The position numbers and the translations under genes are program-made. From NCBI GenBank assembly GCA_018292915.2, contig JACVVK020000084.1, forward strand, positions 181,001 to 245,000: a DNA stretch of 64,000 bases. The letters run 5' to 3'. This DNA comes from Batillaria attramentaria. Lineage: Eukaryota; Mollusca; Gastropoda; Batillariidae. This document shows positions 46,691-57,390 of the stretch, piece after piece. Within the stretch, counting starts at the first letter, position 1. Every line of letters starts with the position of its first letter. The notes below the pieces were generated by a model, which searched no databases, had not been told where the DNA came from, and was given only the letters and a program-made list of their open reading frames with translations.

Positions 46691-47095
46691 TCCAGTCGAT
46701 CAGACCATTTAGACAAGACCTCGGCATTGTCTGTTGGTCTCATTCCATCTCGGTGCCCACAAAAGACACTCTCTGGTGTGTTCTATATATCTAGTCAATC
46801 AAACGATTAAGATAAGACCTTTTCAGCATTGTCTAGTAGTCTTCCGTATTGAAGCCCGCATAAGACACGCCTTAGTGTGTTCCATCCATCCGGTCAATCA
46901 AACGATTTAGATAAGGCCTCCTCAGCATTGTCTACTAGTCTCATTCCACCTTGGAGCCCACAAAAGGCACGCCTTGGTGTGTTCCATACAACCGGTCACT
47001 CAAACGACTTAGATAAGACCTCTTTGGCATTGTCTAAAAGTCTCATTCCAACCAGGAGCCCACAAAAGACATGGCAACTGACATCTCTTGGCATT
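46691..47095. repeat. Tandem array, four units of about 100 bp
   Basis: (A/G)GTC(A/G)(A/C)TCA(A/G)AC(C/G) starts at about 46693, 46793, 46893 and 46995. Each unit then holds TTTAGATAAGACC-like sequence, GCATTGTCT, GTCTCATTCCA, GGAGCCCACAAAAGACA-like sequence and GGTGTGTTC. Confidence 0.88.
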
Positions 47096-48625
47096 GTCTG
47101 CTGTGATTCTTCATCATGAAAGACAGGGCAGCTGACCGGTAGGTTGGCTGTCGCTGGACGCGTCTCCTTGGAAATCTGCAAATTGCATTTGGACAAAGCT
47201 GATTGGCAACAGGACCTCGGTCAAATGGCTCGTGCCTTGATGACTCTTAACGTTCTTGTTCGCCACTGAAAGGTTTAAGCGGAGTCTTCCGGAGCCCTTG
47301 ACTCGTGGACGAGCGGGTCGAAATGGAAACCATTTTGTAAGCCCCGGCTGAAATTTACAGGCAGATTACTGTACGTCGAACGTCCTGTTGGCCACGAATC
47401 TGCCGCCGTCTGGAATAAAGGGCATACGCGCCATGGGTCTGATGGGCGCTCAGGCTCCGCATGTAGAAGTCGAGGTTAGGGATTTTAGCCCCGGGTTAGG
47501 GTCCAACCTCGAAGTAAACTAGGTCTAGGGTAAAATTTTCTGTTGTTATTTGTTTTAATCAGGAAGCGGGTCCATTCCACCATGGTGCCTAAGCCGTTAT
47601 AGAAGGATTTTTGTCTTTCTTTCTTAGTTTCCTTTTTTTTAAATTTAATTTAGTTTTTGGGTTTCTTTTGCCGTAGTCTGGGTTAGGCCCGTAGCCGTGG
47701 GTTAAATTAACCTCGAGTTCTACATACGGGCCCAGATCATTTTTTGAGGCGACGGTCGAAATGTGTTTACATAAAAGACGTCATTACTCAGTACGACAGA
47801 AGTGTGTCTGAAAGGAGTCGTTTAGATGCTTTAGCGTCCTTTTAGCGATAAGTGGACAGCACAAAGACTTAGCCGTATTGTACGTGCATTTGGCAATAAG
47901 ATGTATTGTGTTTGTCCAAGCATCCTGCATGCCGGAACTGGTCTTTCAAAGAACGTCCCCGCTTCTGTTAAAGAGTTTTTTTTTCTTCTTGGAAAATACG
48001 TGAACTTACAGGCATGCACTTTGCCGGAAGTTACATCGCCAAAGAGACACTCAGTGTTCATTTTTAGCAAGTTTAGGTGACTGTTAATCACCACAGGAAT
48101 ACCTTAGGAATCCACTCAAACTAGTGGTTAAAACAGAAAGTTTGACTTCATACTTTAAAAAAAAACAACACAAAAAACCTAAAAAAAAAAAACGCTTCAG
48201 AAAACAAAAGAATTAGACAAATAGAAAAACAGCAAAATCAATACTCAAGCTGAACACCAAAACAAGCCGACCAAAACAAAACAAAACAAAACAAGTGCAG
48301 GTGTGCCTAACTAAAGCCTACTGGCAACACTCGCTGTTTTATATAACACGCCCGCATCTTATCAACCATTCTGTTTACGATCGTATAGGACTGGCCGACA
48401 ACCTTGTTGTGAGGAACGAATAATGACAGTTCGTTCACATTCGAGTTCCATTGACCAGGGTTGGTTTTCACGTGCACCAGTCATTAGTACCATTGTCACG
48501 TCGTTCTGCTGCCTTTGTGATTGGTCGTTAACTTCCGTTGTGGCTTTTACCCCAGCACTCCCGGCCCACCATCTTCGACACGTGTTGCTCATTTCAATAA
48601 AGAATAATGATCTAGTGACTGTCGT
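47096..48625. other. Unassigned sequence
   Basis: No recognised exon. Poly-A with AAAAC blocks lies at 48155-48295, a plus-strand A/C counterpart of the T/G islands. Confidence 0.35.
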
Positions 48626-48630
48626 AATAG

Positions 48631-49568
48631 TACTCCACCCCAAGACAACAGCACAGGCAGCTGTATGGCAAACCATCATTGTGGGTACTTTCGTCCAGGT
48701 CTTCGTAAGTGAAAAAGACTGTAGTGCGTGACGGGTATTTCCGATAAATCGCCACCCCAAAGTACATAATGTAAATACAATGATAGTACTCCACCCCAAG
48801 ACAGCTGTATACCAAACCAGGGACTTCATTGTGGGTGCTTTCGTTCAAGTCTTCGTAAGTGGAAAAGACTGTAGTACGTGACGGGTATTTCCGATAAATC
48901 GCCACCCCAAAATACCTAATGTGAATACTACAATAGTAGTACTCCACCCCAAGACACCAGCATGGTCACCTGTAACCAAATCAGGGACTTCATTGTGGGT
49001 GCTTTCGTTCAAGTCTTCGTAAGTGAAAAAGATTGTAGTACTTGACGGGTATTTCCGATAAAACGCCACCCCCAAAGTATTACAATTATAGTACTCCATC
49101 CCAAAACACCAGCATGGGCAGCTGTTTAACAAACCAGGCACATCATTGTGGGTACTTTCGTCCAGGTCTTCCTGAGTGAAAAAGACTGTAATGCGTGAGG
49201 GATATTTCCGATAAAACGCCACCCCAAAGTACATAATGTAATTACCACTATAGTACTCCGCCCCCAAGACACCAGCATGGCCAGCTGTATAACAAACCAG
49301 GTACCCCATCATTGTGGGTACTTTCGTCCAGGTCTTCCTAAGTGAAAAAGACTGTAGTACGTGAGGGGTATTTCCGATAAAACCCCATCTAATGTAAATA
49401 CAATTATAGTACTCCATGCCAAGACACCAGCACAGGCAGCTGTTTAACAAACCAGGGACTTCATTGTGGGTGCTTTCGTTCAAGTCTTCGTAAGTGAAAA
49501 AGACTGCAGTGCGTGGGGGGGGGGGAGTATTTCCAATAGTACGCCACCACAAAATACTTAATGTAATA
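48631..49568. repeat. Tandem array, six units of about 152-162 bp
   Basis: TACTCC(A/G)CCCCAAGACA-like starts lie at 48631, 48787, 48940, 49092, 49254 and 49410. Each unit continues with CATTGTGGGT, TTTCGT(C/T)CA(A/G)GTCTTC, AAGTGAAAAAGACTGTAGT and GGGTATTTCCGATAAA. The 253-codon minus-strand frame (48845-49606) repeats a SLTKTWTKVPTM-like segment only because the unit is often a multiple of three; it has no protein domain. Confidence 0.93.
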
Positions 49569-49704
49569 CAAAATTCTCGAACGAAATCTGCCCGTTCATC
49601 GATCAACTAGAAACTCACCAAAAACAAAAATGCTTCAATTAACAGGAAAGAGAAGTGTTTCGCAATATAAAATTAGAATTCGAAAGAGAAGGGAAATGCT
49701 CAGT
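49569..49704. other. Unassigned sequence
   Basis: Short A-rich spacer. Confidence 0.3.
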
Positions 49705-49942
49705 TTAACCCTTAAAAGCCCACGCAAAAGTCGTATTTTTACTTGAAATCTTCAGAGCATTAGAAGCCATTTGAAGCCACTGTTACGCAATCTGCAGCGG
49801 CCTCGGGCCTAGCGGGAAAGCCCACGCCGTGGGTTACAGTGGTTTCAAGTGGCTCTTCCTGGTGTGCAGTGGCTTGTTCTTTTTAACCAGTCGTATCATA
49901 CGGCGGGCAGGGGGTGATCGGGCTCGGTCGCATAAGAGTTAA
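49705..49942. mobile_element. 238-bp TTAA-bounded element with internal hairpin
   Basis: It starts TTAACCCTTAAAAGCCCACG and ends, read inward on the minus strand, TTAACTCTTATGCGACCGAG. The interior holds 21-bp inverted arms at 49766-49786 (GCCATTTGAAGCCACTGTTAC) and 49833-49853 with three mismatches. TTAA ends and a C-Y-C-T-T motif fit piggyBac-like non-autonomous elements; the terminal match is short. Confidence 0.55.
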
Positions 49943-50035
49943 TAATAATAATAATAATGAGTATTGTATAGGCGTTTTACCCAATTTTAAGAATCGGCTC
50001 AAAGCGCCGCGAACTAAACCCAACACGCACGCGTC
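49943..50035 (-). mobile_element. SINE-B, 3' end only
   Basis: ATT tail (49943-49957 on plus as AAT), then GAGTATTGTATAGGCGTTTT and GGCTCAAAGCGCCGCGAACT. It shares the TATACAATACTC variant end with the 50.9-kb copy. Confidence 0.8.
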
Positions 50036-50325
50036 AAGGATCAGAGATTTCCCTCTACTCGTCCTCAAGATGGCTGCGCGCGCGAATCTCCCCGGAGCCA
50101 TGTCGTGGAATCTGGAACAATATCTGGCAGGTTTTGCAATCTTCCGCGCTATTATTGTCCGCACGAGTGGTACAGTGGCCGGCAGCTGGTGGCTGTAATT
50201 GTTCACATCTTCATCTGATGGGCCGTAGGTGATGAGGGAGGACACAATTTCCTCCCCACGTCCTCCCCTAGCAGCGAGAAGAAAGATGAGAAGGGGGTGA
50301 AGTGTCGGTCACTCCAGATACCGCC
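50036..50325. promoter_or_regulatory. Possible 5' region of a gene
   Basis: CTCAAGATGGCTGCGCGC at 50064-50081 resembles the YY1-type AAGATGGC motif found at many animal transcription starts. It opens a 43-codon frame beginning MAARANLPGAMSWNLEQY and ending at 50198. The region up to 50325 is more balanced in composition than its surroundings. Read with the following exon candidate it could be a promoter and 5' leader; this is speculative. Confidence 0.25.
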
Positions 50326-50395
50326 ATGACGGTAGTCATAGATGAGTGGATGTCTTCGGCGATCGAGGACCTGTATCGACAGACGCACCGTTTAG
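50326..50395 (+). CDS. Candidate first coding exon, unknown product
   Basis: CCGCCATGAC gives a strong start context at 50326. The 23 codons read MTVVIDEWMSSAIEDLYRQT and then HRL, an amphipathic, helix-like peptide. TTTAG|GTAAGC provides a donor at 50396, leaving phase 1. A second ACGCACCGTTTAGGTAAGCG occurs at 50471-50490, so the donor region has been duplicated locally. I do not recognise the protein, and no downstream exon was found before the SINE-B at 50621. The open frame running past the donor reaches a stop at 50485-50487. The evidence is start context plus donor only, so chance is a real possibility. Confidence 0.3.
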
Positions 50396-50620
50396 GTAAG
50401 CGGAAGGTCAAAATTGGTTTATGTGAGACGTTTGATTCCACAAACTTTCAAAAATATACTCTATTAATACACGCACCGTTTAGGTAAGCGCTGCCGCGGG
50501 GACGACAGCCAAAATTGGCTGCAATTATGGAGAGAAAAAAACAAGTAATAACCATAAACGCCTTCATTTGGTTTTAATGACTTTATTTGGCTTTTGAAAA
50601 AGCTCAGCCTTCTATACAAG

Positions 50621-50936
50621 GGGCGGTCGGTGGTCTAGTGGTTAAGCGACTTTGTCACCAATGCGCGAGGTCAGGTTCGAGTCCCGCTCGGGGCAAAGAA
50701 TTTTTCATTCTCGTACGTGGCACCGTTCATTCATTAATGTATGAAAATAAATGCAATTCTAAATTCCGAAATTTAAATAGCTGAGAACCACGTGATTCTA
50801 ATGTGTTCATGTCCAGTGTGTGAGAGAATGCCTGTGATTCACGTGAGCGTGCATGTTGGGTTCAGTTTTCGGCGCTTTTAGCCGAATCAAGAAATTGGTT
50901 AAAGCGCCTATACAATACTCATTATTATTATTATTA
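50621..50936 (+). mobile_element. SINE-B, full ends, core deletion
   Basis: Head GGGGCGGTCGGTGGTCTAGT, B box AGGTTCGAGTCCCGCTCGGG. The ACCGTCGGGGG to CAGCCCACAAAATTT core of other copies is missing after GTTCATTCATTAATG. The element ends GCGCCTATACAATACTC and (ATT)n. A further SINE-B scrap follows at 50960-51015 (GAGCGTGCGTTTTGGGTTTA, GCGGCGCTTTGAGC). Confidence 0.85.
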
Positions 50937-51020
50937 CACACACGCTAACACGCACGCACGCACGCACGTGAGCGTGCGTTTTGGGTTTAGCTCGCGGCGC
51001 TTTGAGCATCTGGGATAAAT

Positions 51021-51768
51021 ATTAATGCGATTATTAACATTTCACAAACGCATCTACCCAAGTGGTGCATCTGTCATACAGGTGTTTCGGTTTGTTGTGT
51101 TTTTTGTTTTTTTGTTTGTTTTTTTTCAAATGCCGCGAAGATTCTAGGGTCGGACAGAATTATACTGCGTCATGGAAGGCAGGGTTGAGAAAACAGGCAC
51201 GTTCTTCGACAGTCGCTATCCACGTCAAAAAGCTTAAGTGGGAATCCATGGTACTTATGCACGCGACGTGTTAATTTATATCTCGGAAATTGCGATTTTT
51301 AATCAAACTTATACTGATCACACTGTCAGATGACTTTTAACATTTCCTGTTCTAGACAGCAGCCAGCAAATCAAGGAAAAATCACACTACGTGTATAAAC
51401 ATCGGGGAAAGTAATTTCTGCGTACTTTTTGTAGTTCCCGCGCTAAGGGATGGGAAAACAAGAAAAGCAACAACAAAAAAACCCGTCGATATTCAGGAAA
51501 GTGCGAGAACTTTCTTCACACATAAAGACGAGGCGGACTCTTTTTTCTCTAGCATTTTTATGTCATTGTCTAGACAAATGTGCTTCTGATCCCATCTTCG
51601 GGTTGACATTTCACATTAAAAGGAAGCTCAAAGAAAGGCGCTTAATGACGAGTTCATGCCAAAGATCGTAGGAAGAAGCCTCACGTGGATGCCAAGACAA
51701 ATGGATTCCCTGGTGGCTTTTATGTCAGGACGTCGCGAAGATCGTTTCACGCCATGTTAAACTTTGAC

Positions 51769-51771
<3 letters not shown>
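51021..51771. other. Unassigned sequence
   Basis: No recognised exon or repeat family. Confidence 0.3.

Positions 51772-51837
<66 letters not shown>
51772..51837. repeat. (CA)n microsatellite
   Basis: About 65 bp of uninterrupted CA. Confidence 0.95.
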
Positions 51838-51839
<2 letters not shown>

Positions 51840-51879
51840 TGGTTAAAGCGGCACCTGGCAGGATGAGCAACTACAAATA

Positions 51880-52298
51880 CAGTCTTCACAAAAAGTTAAG
51901 GACCAGTCAAAATAATGGTTGACAGTTTCAATAAATCAGGAAAAATAAACGAAGATTTTCCCCGTAAAGTTCGGTAGCAAGGTTAAGGGGTAATTAGTGA
52001 ACATGGCGACCACTGTGTGGATGGCACGTGCGCGTCACACAGCATGCTTGGCGCGTTTGAAAATCTGCAATTTCGGCAAAACTAGACCGAGTTTCAGTGT
52101 TCAGTTAGCGATACCTGGGGCTTTCTGCACGGCAAAAATGAGATGCAGGTCAAAGAATGCATCCCTGGTTATGAACTGTGCTCATTTGTTTGCCTACATA
52201 GGCCGCCGTTTCAGCGATGTTCAGCACTACACCAGCATGCCACCACGACAAAAGTTGAATGGTATTTGCAAGTGGTCCTTAACTTTTTGTGAAGGCTG
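51880..52298. mobile_element. Tc1/mariner-like remnant with TA target sites
   Basis: Left end CAGTCTTCACAAAAAGTTAA and the reverse complement of the right end, CAGCCTTCACAAAAAGTTAA, match over about 26 bp with one mismatch. TA flanks both (51878-51879 and 52299-52300). CAGT...CAAAAAG ends and TA duplication are typical of Tc1-type elements. On the minus strand just inside the right end, a decayed frame reads IQLLSWWHAGVVLNIAETAA then YVGKQMSTVH before a stop. It looks like the helix-turn-helix N-terminus of such a transposase. At 419 bp, most of the transposase is gone. Confidence 0.75.
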
Positions 52299-52360
52299 TA
52301 TGCCAAAAAAGTGTTTTGCACAGATGTTGCCACTGTTGAGTCAGTGGTCCTCCCAAACTC

Positions 52361-52531
52361 TGGGGAGCCGGGGTGGTCGAATGGTAGAGCGCTGGACTTC
52401 TAATGCTCGGGTCGTGAGTTCGATCCCGGCTGGGGCCAAATATTTGTGCTGGCTTTTTCATCGTTACCCCGTCTTTGATATCACCCTATGTGGTGGAAAA
52501 GGACGTTAAACCCCCAAACACCCCCCCCCCC
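52361..52531 (+). mobile_element. SINE-A, full length
   Basis: Head GGGAGCCGGGGTGGTCGAAT, B box GGTCGTGAGTTCGATCCCGG and intact body. It is very close to the 15.6-kb copy. A short AACTC lies on both sides. Confidence 0.9.
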
Positions 52532-52595
52532 AACTCCACTATAGAGCTTTGTTAACTTGTAATGTCGCCAGCGACCACGTGCGAGTTGCACTGAG

Positions 52596-53064
52596 GCTCA
52601 GTTGGTGTAGTTCGCCGTTAGGGGGTGCAAATGTATACCAGTCAATCCCGTCGATATTTCGCATAAAGTAAATTCGTAGAACGAAGTCAGCTGCCACGTG
52701 AAGTCACCTCGCCAGACCCCGGAGTACATGTGCACCCCCTCCAGCGTTGAGGGGACACAGTCGCCCCCGTTAGTAGTCGACTGGAGTTTATTTGCCCCTC
52801 CTGCGCATGACTGGTATCAGTACATTTGCACCACCTAACGGGCGAGGGTGCGTGGGTGGGTGTTTTGGGGTTTAACGTCCTTTTCCACCACATACGGTTG
52901 ATATCAAAGACTGGCCAACGATGAAAAAGCCAGCACAAACATTTGGCTCCAGCCGGGATACGAACTCACGACCCGAGCATTAGAAGTCCAACGCTCTACC
53001 ATTCGGCCACCCCGGCTCACCCCCCCCCCCCCCCCCCCCAACGGGCTAACTATACCACCTGAGC
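52596..53064. mobile_element. Foldback element, about 40-bp arms, split by a SINE-A
   Basis: The left arm 52596-52635 (GCTCAGTTGGTGTAGTTCGC to GGTGCAAATGTA) matches the reverse complement of the right arm, which consists of 52821-52843 joined to 53047-53064. The match only becomes continuous if the SINE-A and one AACGGGC are removed. The arm text GCTCAG(G/T)TGGT(A/G)TAGTT resembles a tRNA D-arm. Confidence 0.7.
52844..53039 (-). mobile_element. SINE-A, full length, nested in a foldback element
   Basis: AACGGGC at 52837-52843 and 53040-53046 is the target duplication. From about 53018 on the minus strand: GAGCCGGGGTGGCCGAATGG, intact B box and body. A run of about 21 C follows the head on the plus strand. 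Confidence 0.88.
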
Positions 53065-53295
53065 GCAACTTGGCCGTAGCTATAGTCTATTTTATACAAA
53101 CGCGTTGCTTGAATTACAAGTGCAGTGGGCGACAGGCGCATGTTTTGGCTCACGTTTCGGCTCATAATTATATTAGCAACGCCGGACAGCCGAAAAATAG
53201 TTTATATTTTGTACACATCTAAATGGCATCATGTTCTTTTTATCGTTATAAACCTAGGTCGGTCTGTGAGCTTGAAAGACAGGCAGGGTGTATAA
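53065..53295. other. Unassigned sequence
   Basis: No recognised feature. Confidence 0.3.
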
Positions 53296-53400
53296 TAATA
53301 ATAATAATAATAATAAATGGGTATTTAAGGGACGCCCTCCCTCCCACAAGAGCTCAGGGCGCCTTACAGTCAACACGCACTCACTCACACAGAAACGGAA
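53296..53400 (-). mobile_element. LINE or SINE 3' end with (ATT)n tail
   Basis: On the minus strand, CTGTAAGGCGCCCTGAGCTC leads to GGGCGTCCCTTAAATACCCA and an ATT repeat (53296-53315). The layout matches the other (ATT)n retroelement ends, with a different sequence. Confidence 0.5.
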
Positions 53401-53478
53401 ACACGCAACATTCCTTCACACATACATTTAACTACAGACACATAATGTGCAGCATCATACACGGTCTCCGCTGCCCCC

Positions 53479-53480
<2 letters not shown>

Positions 53481-53540
<60 letters not shown>
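53481..53540. repeat. (CA)n microsatellite
   Basis: About 60 bp of CA. Confidence 0.95.
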
Positions 53541-53542
<2 letters not shown>

Positions 53543-53940
53543 ACAAGGCCAGCAAGATGATGATGTGGCAACAACTACTGGTTATCTTTAAACACAAATG
53601 GGCTTATATGTCTGAACACCCGGAGGAGCGTAAAGTGGGTATTATTTTGCGAGAAAATACAAGAAAGCGTGACATTTCCTACCTTAGAGATCATTCTGCT
53701 GCGACCTTTCTCTTTGACGTGACTGTATTAGTGTATTAGTAGATTTGCCCCCCAGAGTTCAGCCAGTGTAAATTAGGATGCGTGTTTCCGCTACTAAAAA
53801 CCAGCATCTCGATTTACACTGGGGTAATCTGGGATTACCAGGAATCCGAGTTTGCCCTCTGACATATACATTTGAAATAATCACAGAGATTCAGTTATGG
53901 TTAATGGTTATGTGAGCAGTTTTCTGCGACCTTTTTTTCT
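53541..53940. other. Unassigned sequence
   Basis: A short inverted motif, AGTGTAAATTAGGATGCGTG versus CATCTCGATTTACACT, lies near 53766-53820. Nothing else was recognised. Confidence 0.3.
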
Positions 53941-53944
53941 GATT

Positions 53945-54041
53945 GTGAGTTCGAATCCCAGCTGTTGCCAAATATTTGTACCGGTCTTGATTCTCTTCGC
54001 CCCGTCTTTCATATCACCCATTCGTGGTGGAAAAGGACGAT

Positions 54042-54046
<5 letters not shown>
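53945..54046 (+). mobile_element. SINE-A, 5'-truncated and diverged
   Basis: Begins at the B box TGTGAGTTCGAATCCCAGCT, then TTGCCAAATATTTGTACCGG and GTGGTGGAAAAGGACGATAA, running straight into a (CT)n tract (54045-54096). Confidence 0.82.

Positions 54047-54096
<50 letters not shown>
54045..54096. repeat. (CT)n microsatellite
   Basis: About 52 bp of CT seeded at the SINE-A 3' end. Confidence 0.94.
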
Positions 54097-54100
<4 letters not shown>

Positions 54101-55156
54101 GTTGCTCGCATTCTCAAGGTCACACAGTGTCTCCAAGATACTCACCCTCGTTCGTCACCGCGCATGCGCCGAGCGTCCGCTAATGCAAACCGGATTTAAA
54201 TGAACTTAATCATCTGTCAACGATAGCCATGATTCCGTGCACGATCACCTTTGATGTTAGCAATGGCCGGTTAACGTTTCGAATATAACCGAGTGCAGAC
54301 TGCACCTAATACCAGTCTTCTCAGGCTGGGTTCCTCAGGCAGGTGGAAACTTGTGATGGGGAGACAAAAAGAAAGAAACTCCATTCATTTCAGACGATTA
54401 GTTTGAGTTTTTTTTTTCCTTCTGATTTCCTTTGCTTTTTGTCCGTCGGTCTTGCAGACCACGAGCCACCTCCACCAATGTTTCGTGTTGTTTAATAGAC
54501 TTCATCAATCAGACAGGTAATATCAGAGTGACTTTCTTTGAACAGAAAAGACGATAGGCTGCGATAGAAGGAAAAGGGATGGGACGCTTGGTGTCAGGTT
54601 AGAAACAGAGCCTATGACAGAGGCAATGTTTTCCTTGAAAACAAAGCTACAGGCAGCAGTATACATTTCAGCAGAATGTTGCTTTGTTTTTGTCGTGGTG
54701 TAGTCTGGTGCGGTGAGGTGCGGCGTGGTATGGCGTGATTCAGTGTGGGATGGTGATGCTTGGGTGTGGTGGCGTGGCGTGGCCTGTAGAGTGGCTTGGT
54801 TTGAGAGAATTACGTGTGGGCATGTTCATCATTTTGTATAATTATATCTTTTAGTTGTTTGATTGCCCACATTATTCTTGTCCTTTTGCTTTGCACTTTC
54901 CTGTGTAACAGGGACAGGGGGACGAAAGGTAATTCTGGGCATATGAAGTTAGTGGCATTTTTGAAAAGTGCAAAAAATAAGGTTTCTTTTCGTATGGCAG
55001 TTTTATCTGTATGATCAAAGACCGTTCATAATGTACGGTCTTTGGTATAATGGTGTAGGCCATGTATAGAAGATCTGTTTGTTGAAAACTTGCTGTTGAA
55101 AAGTGGCCATTTTGAAGAAGACAGCGTATGCTCACCTGTAACATGTTGATAAGTTT

Positions 55157-55157
<1 letters not shown>
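54097..55157. other. Unassigned, with a GGTG-rich segment
   Basis: 54690-54805 is rich in TGGTG(C/T)GG(T/C)G-like steps, a degenerate minisatellite. No exon is supported. Confidence 0.35.
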
Positions 55158-55229
<72 letters not shown>

Positions 55230-55245
55230 GCACGCACGCACGCAC
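55158..55245. repeat. (CA)n microsatellite
   Basis: About 70 bp of CA ending in CGCA steps. Confidence 0.95.
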
Positions 55246-55930
55246 ATGCGTACAAGTCCAAAGCACTCACGCTCTTATAATATAAAACCACTCACTTTGC
55301 TCCATTTCTATTTCCTCTTGTTGTATTCTTTCTTTCTTTCTTTCTTCCTTTCTTTCTTCCACCGCTAACTTGGGTTGGGTCCACATAAGGATCCCGGCTT
55401 TAATCGGAGACAGAAACTTGTGTTGGCTTTTTCTTCGTTGCCCTCTTCTTTGGGACAGTGATGGAAAGAACGGTATGCCCCCCCCCCTCCCCCCCCCAAA
55501 AAAACAACCAACCAAATGAATCCACGTGCTGAACTCAACCGCAATAATTACCAGCTTGCATGACCGCCTGACTGGTTAGGCTAACTCTGTGGTGTTGACT
55601 TGCCAGTACTGCCCTTGTCATATTCGATAGCGGGTTGTCAGTGGGCAGTCTCCCACGCGCTGTTTTGCAGTTTCGGAGCCCAAATGTCAGCTAATGCCAT
55701 AATAATAATATTTGGCGTCTGGCCTGATATGTAGGTTCCAATTGCGAGCTTTATCCGGTCAGGCAGCGTGGGCAGAGGTCCAGTGTTACTTTCTGTTGTC
55801 CTGGGTTTCATGTTTTGTGATCCAGATGTCCTTTCAGCCACCGTGCTCTTTTTTTATTCTCAGTTTTCGAAACTTTTTTTTTTTTGTCCGAGAGGAATCA
55901 ATATTAAAGAAAACAATGTGTAGCTTAATT
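55246..55930. other. Unassigned, with a decayed SINE-A-like scrap
   Basis: 55410-55475 (ACTTGTGTTGGCTTTTTCTT, CGTTGCCC, then GGAAAGAACGGTATGCCCCC) is probably an old SINE-A end. A TTTC tract lies at 55327-55360 and a C/A homopolymer junction at 55478-55505. Confidence 0.4.
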
Positions 55931-56275
55931 CTGGTGTTTTGTTTTATTTTGTTTTGTTTTGTTTCTTTCTCTCTTTCTTTCTTTCTTTCTTTCTTTCTCT
56001 CTTTCTTTCTTTCTTTCTTTCTTTAGAGGGAGGGGGTGTTTTTGTTTTGTTTTTGTGTTCGTTTTTGTTGTTGTTGTTGTTTATGTTTTTGTTGTTGTTT
56101 TTGTTGTTGTTGTTTTCTTTTGTATGTTTGTGTGGGGGGGGGGGGGGGGAGGGGGGGATGGGCGTTTTGTTTCGTTTTGTGTTTGGTTTGGTTTGTTATG
56201 GATTTGCTGGGTTATGCTGGAATTGGGGTGTTGTTGTTATTTGTGTTTGTGGTTGTTGTCGCTTGAGGTTTCTTT
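55931..56275. repeat. T/G and (TTTC)n low-complexity island
   Basis: GTTTT blocks, a TTTC microsatellite (55966-56025), GTT blocks and a G run (56132-56155). The 142-codon frame is compositional. Confidence 0.88.
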
Positions 56276-57390
56276 TGAAAGTTTCTGGTGCTGTTGGTTT
56301 TCGAGCTGACTACTTGTTTGTTATGGGTCGAGATCGTTTTGCGGGTTGTTTCCTTTTTCGGCAGTAAGTGCTTTGACGAGCTACTGTTTAGTCTGTAACA
56401 ATCGACCTTTTCTGTCAAACGCATTTTCCGAATGTCCGTTTACTCTCCTTCCGCTGCGTAGCCTGTGATCTTTTAAACGAAACCAGAAAGCCAATCAAAC
56501 AAGTAAACATTCACAATGATCCAAGCTGACAGGTGTAAATGGAAATACGAATCAAAAAGGACAAAGAAAGAACGCCCAAACTGTAATAATCTGGACGCAT
56601 CCTCAGCACGGCGCCATTCGGTTTACAAGCATTGCTGATTGCAATCACATTAACCAAAAAAAAGTGTTATATATCATGCTGTGATTTTACAAACGATGAT
56701 GATCGGTACCCCGAAAATACCTGCCGTAACTACCTGCTCAAATCAACAAAACAAACATTGTATTTTTTCTTCTCGTTGGAAATGGAAATCCCCGGACAGT
56801 ATCTGGCGACTGCAGTGCCATTTCGGGTTTAAACGGATCTGTTGTCCCCTTGCAGTATCTGTTGCAATAACGACAAACGATCTCGTGTTTGCCTACAATG
56901 ACAGCAACAACAGCCTCCCACGTTGTAATTGTAATTGCTAACCCGAAGCCAAATTCTAGGACAGTCTATTTCATAAAATGGTCTCCAGCGTGAAAACACA
57001 CGAATGAATCGGCACCTTTCAATCCCGAATCCCGAGTGTGTTTGTCTTCCATGGCCCGAAACCTTCGACCGCTTACCACGTGAGTTTTTGTAGCTTTGAT
57101 TTTTCTTTGTTTTTCATTCATCCGAGTGTTTGCTATCGGCAAAGGAAACACACTGTTGCTCAAAGGTTGCCGTTTTCCTAGTTTGTCTTTCCCCTTCCAC
57201 CTCCGCCTGAATGTCGAGTTCTGCTGGCTCAGCGAACGATTCAGTTAAAGAGCACAACAACTGTCAATGTTGTCGCACCTTCGATCTAGGGACCACTTGC
57301 AGTGTCGTGACCACCTTTACACCACTCGCCAGTGCAAGCTTTCAGTGAGTTAACTATGAGTGCTTGACGTCCGAAAACAGTAAGGAAAGG
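56276..57390. other. Unassigned sequence
   Basis: Overlapping short frames only; no supported feature. Confidence 0.3.

Noticed and set aside
48845..49606. 253-codon minus-strand frame with internal repeats
   Set aside because: Entirely within the 156-bp tandem array; periodicity explains it and no domain is recognisable.
50621..50700. tRNA gene-like head with good A and B boxes
   Set aside because: It continues into the SINE-B body and ends in (ATT)n, so it is a retroelement head.
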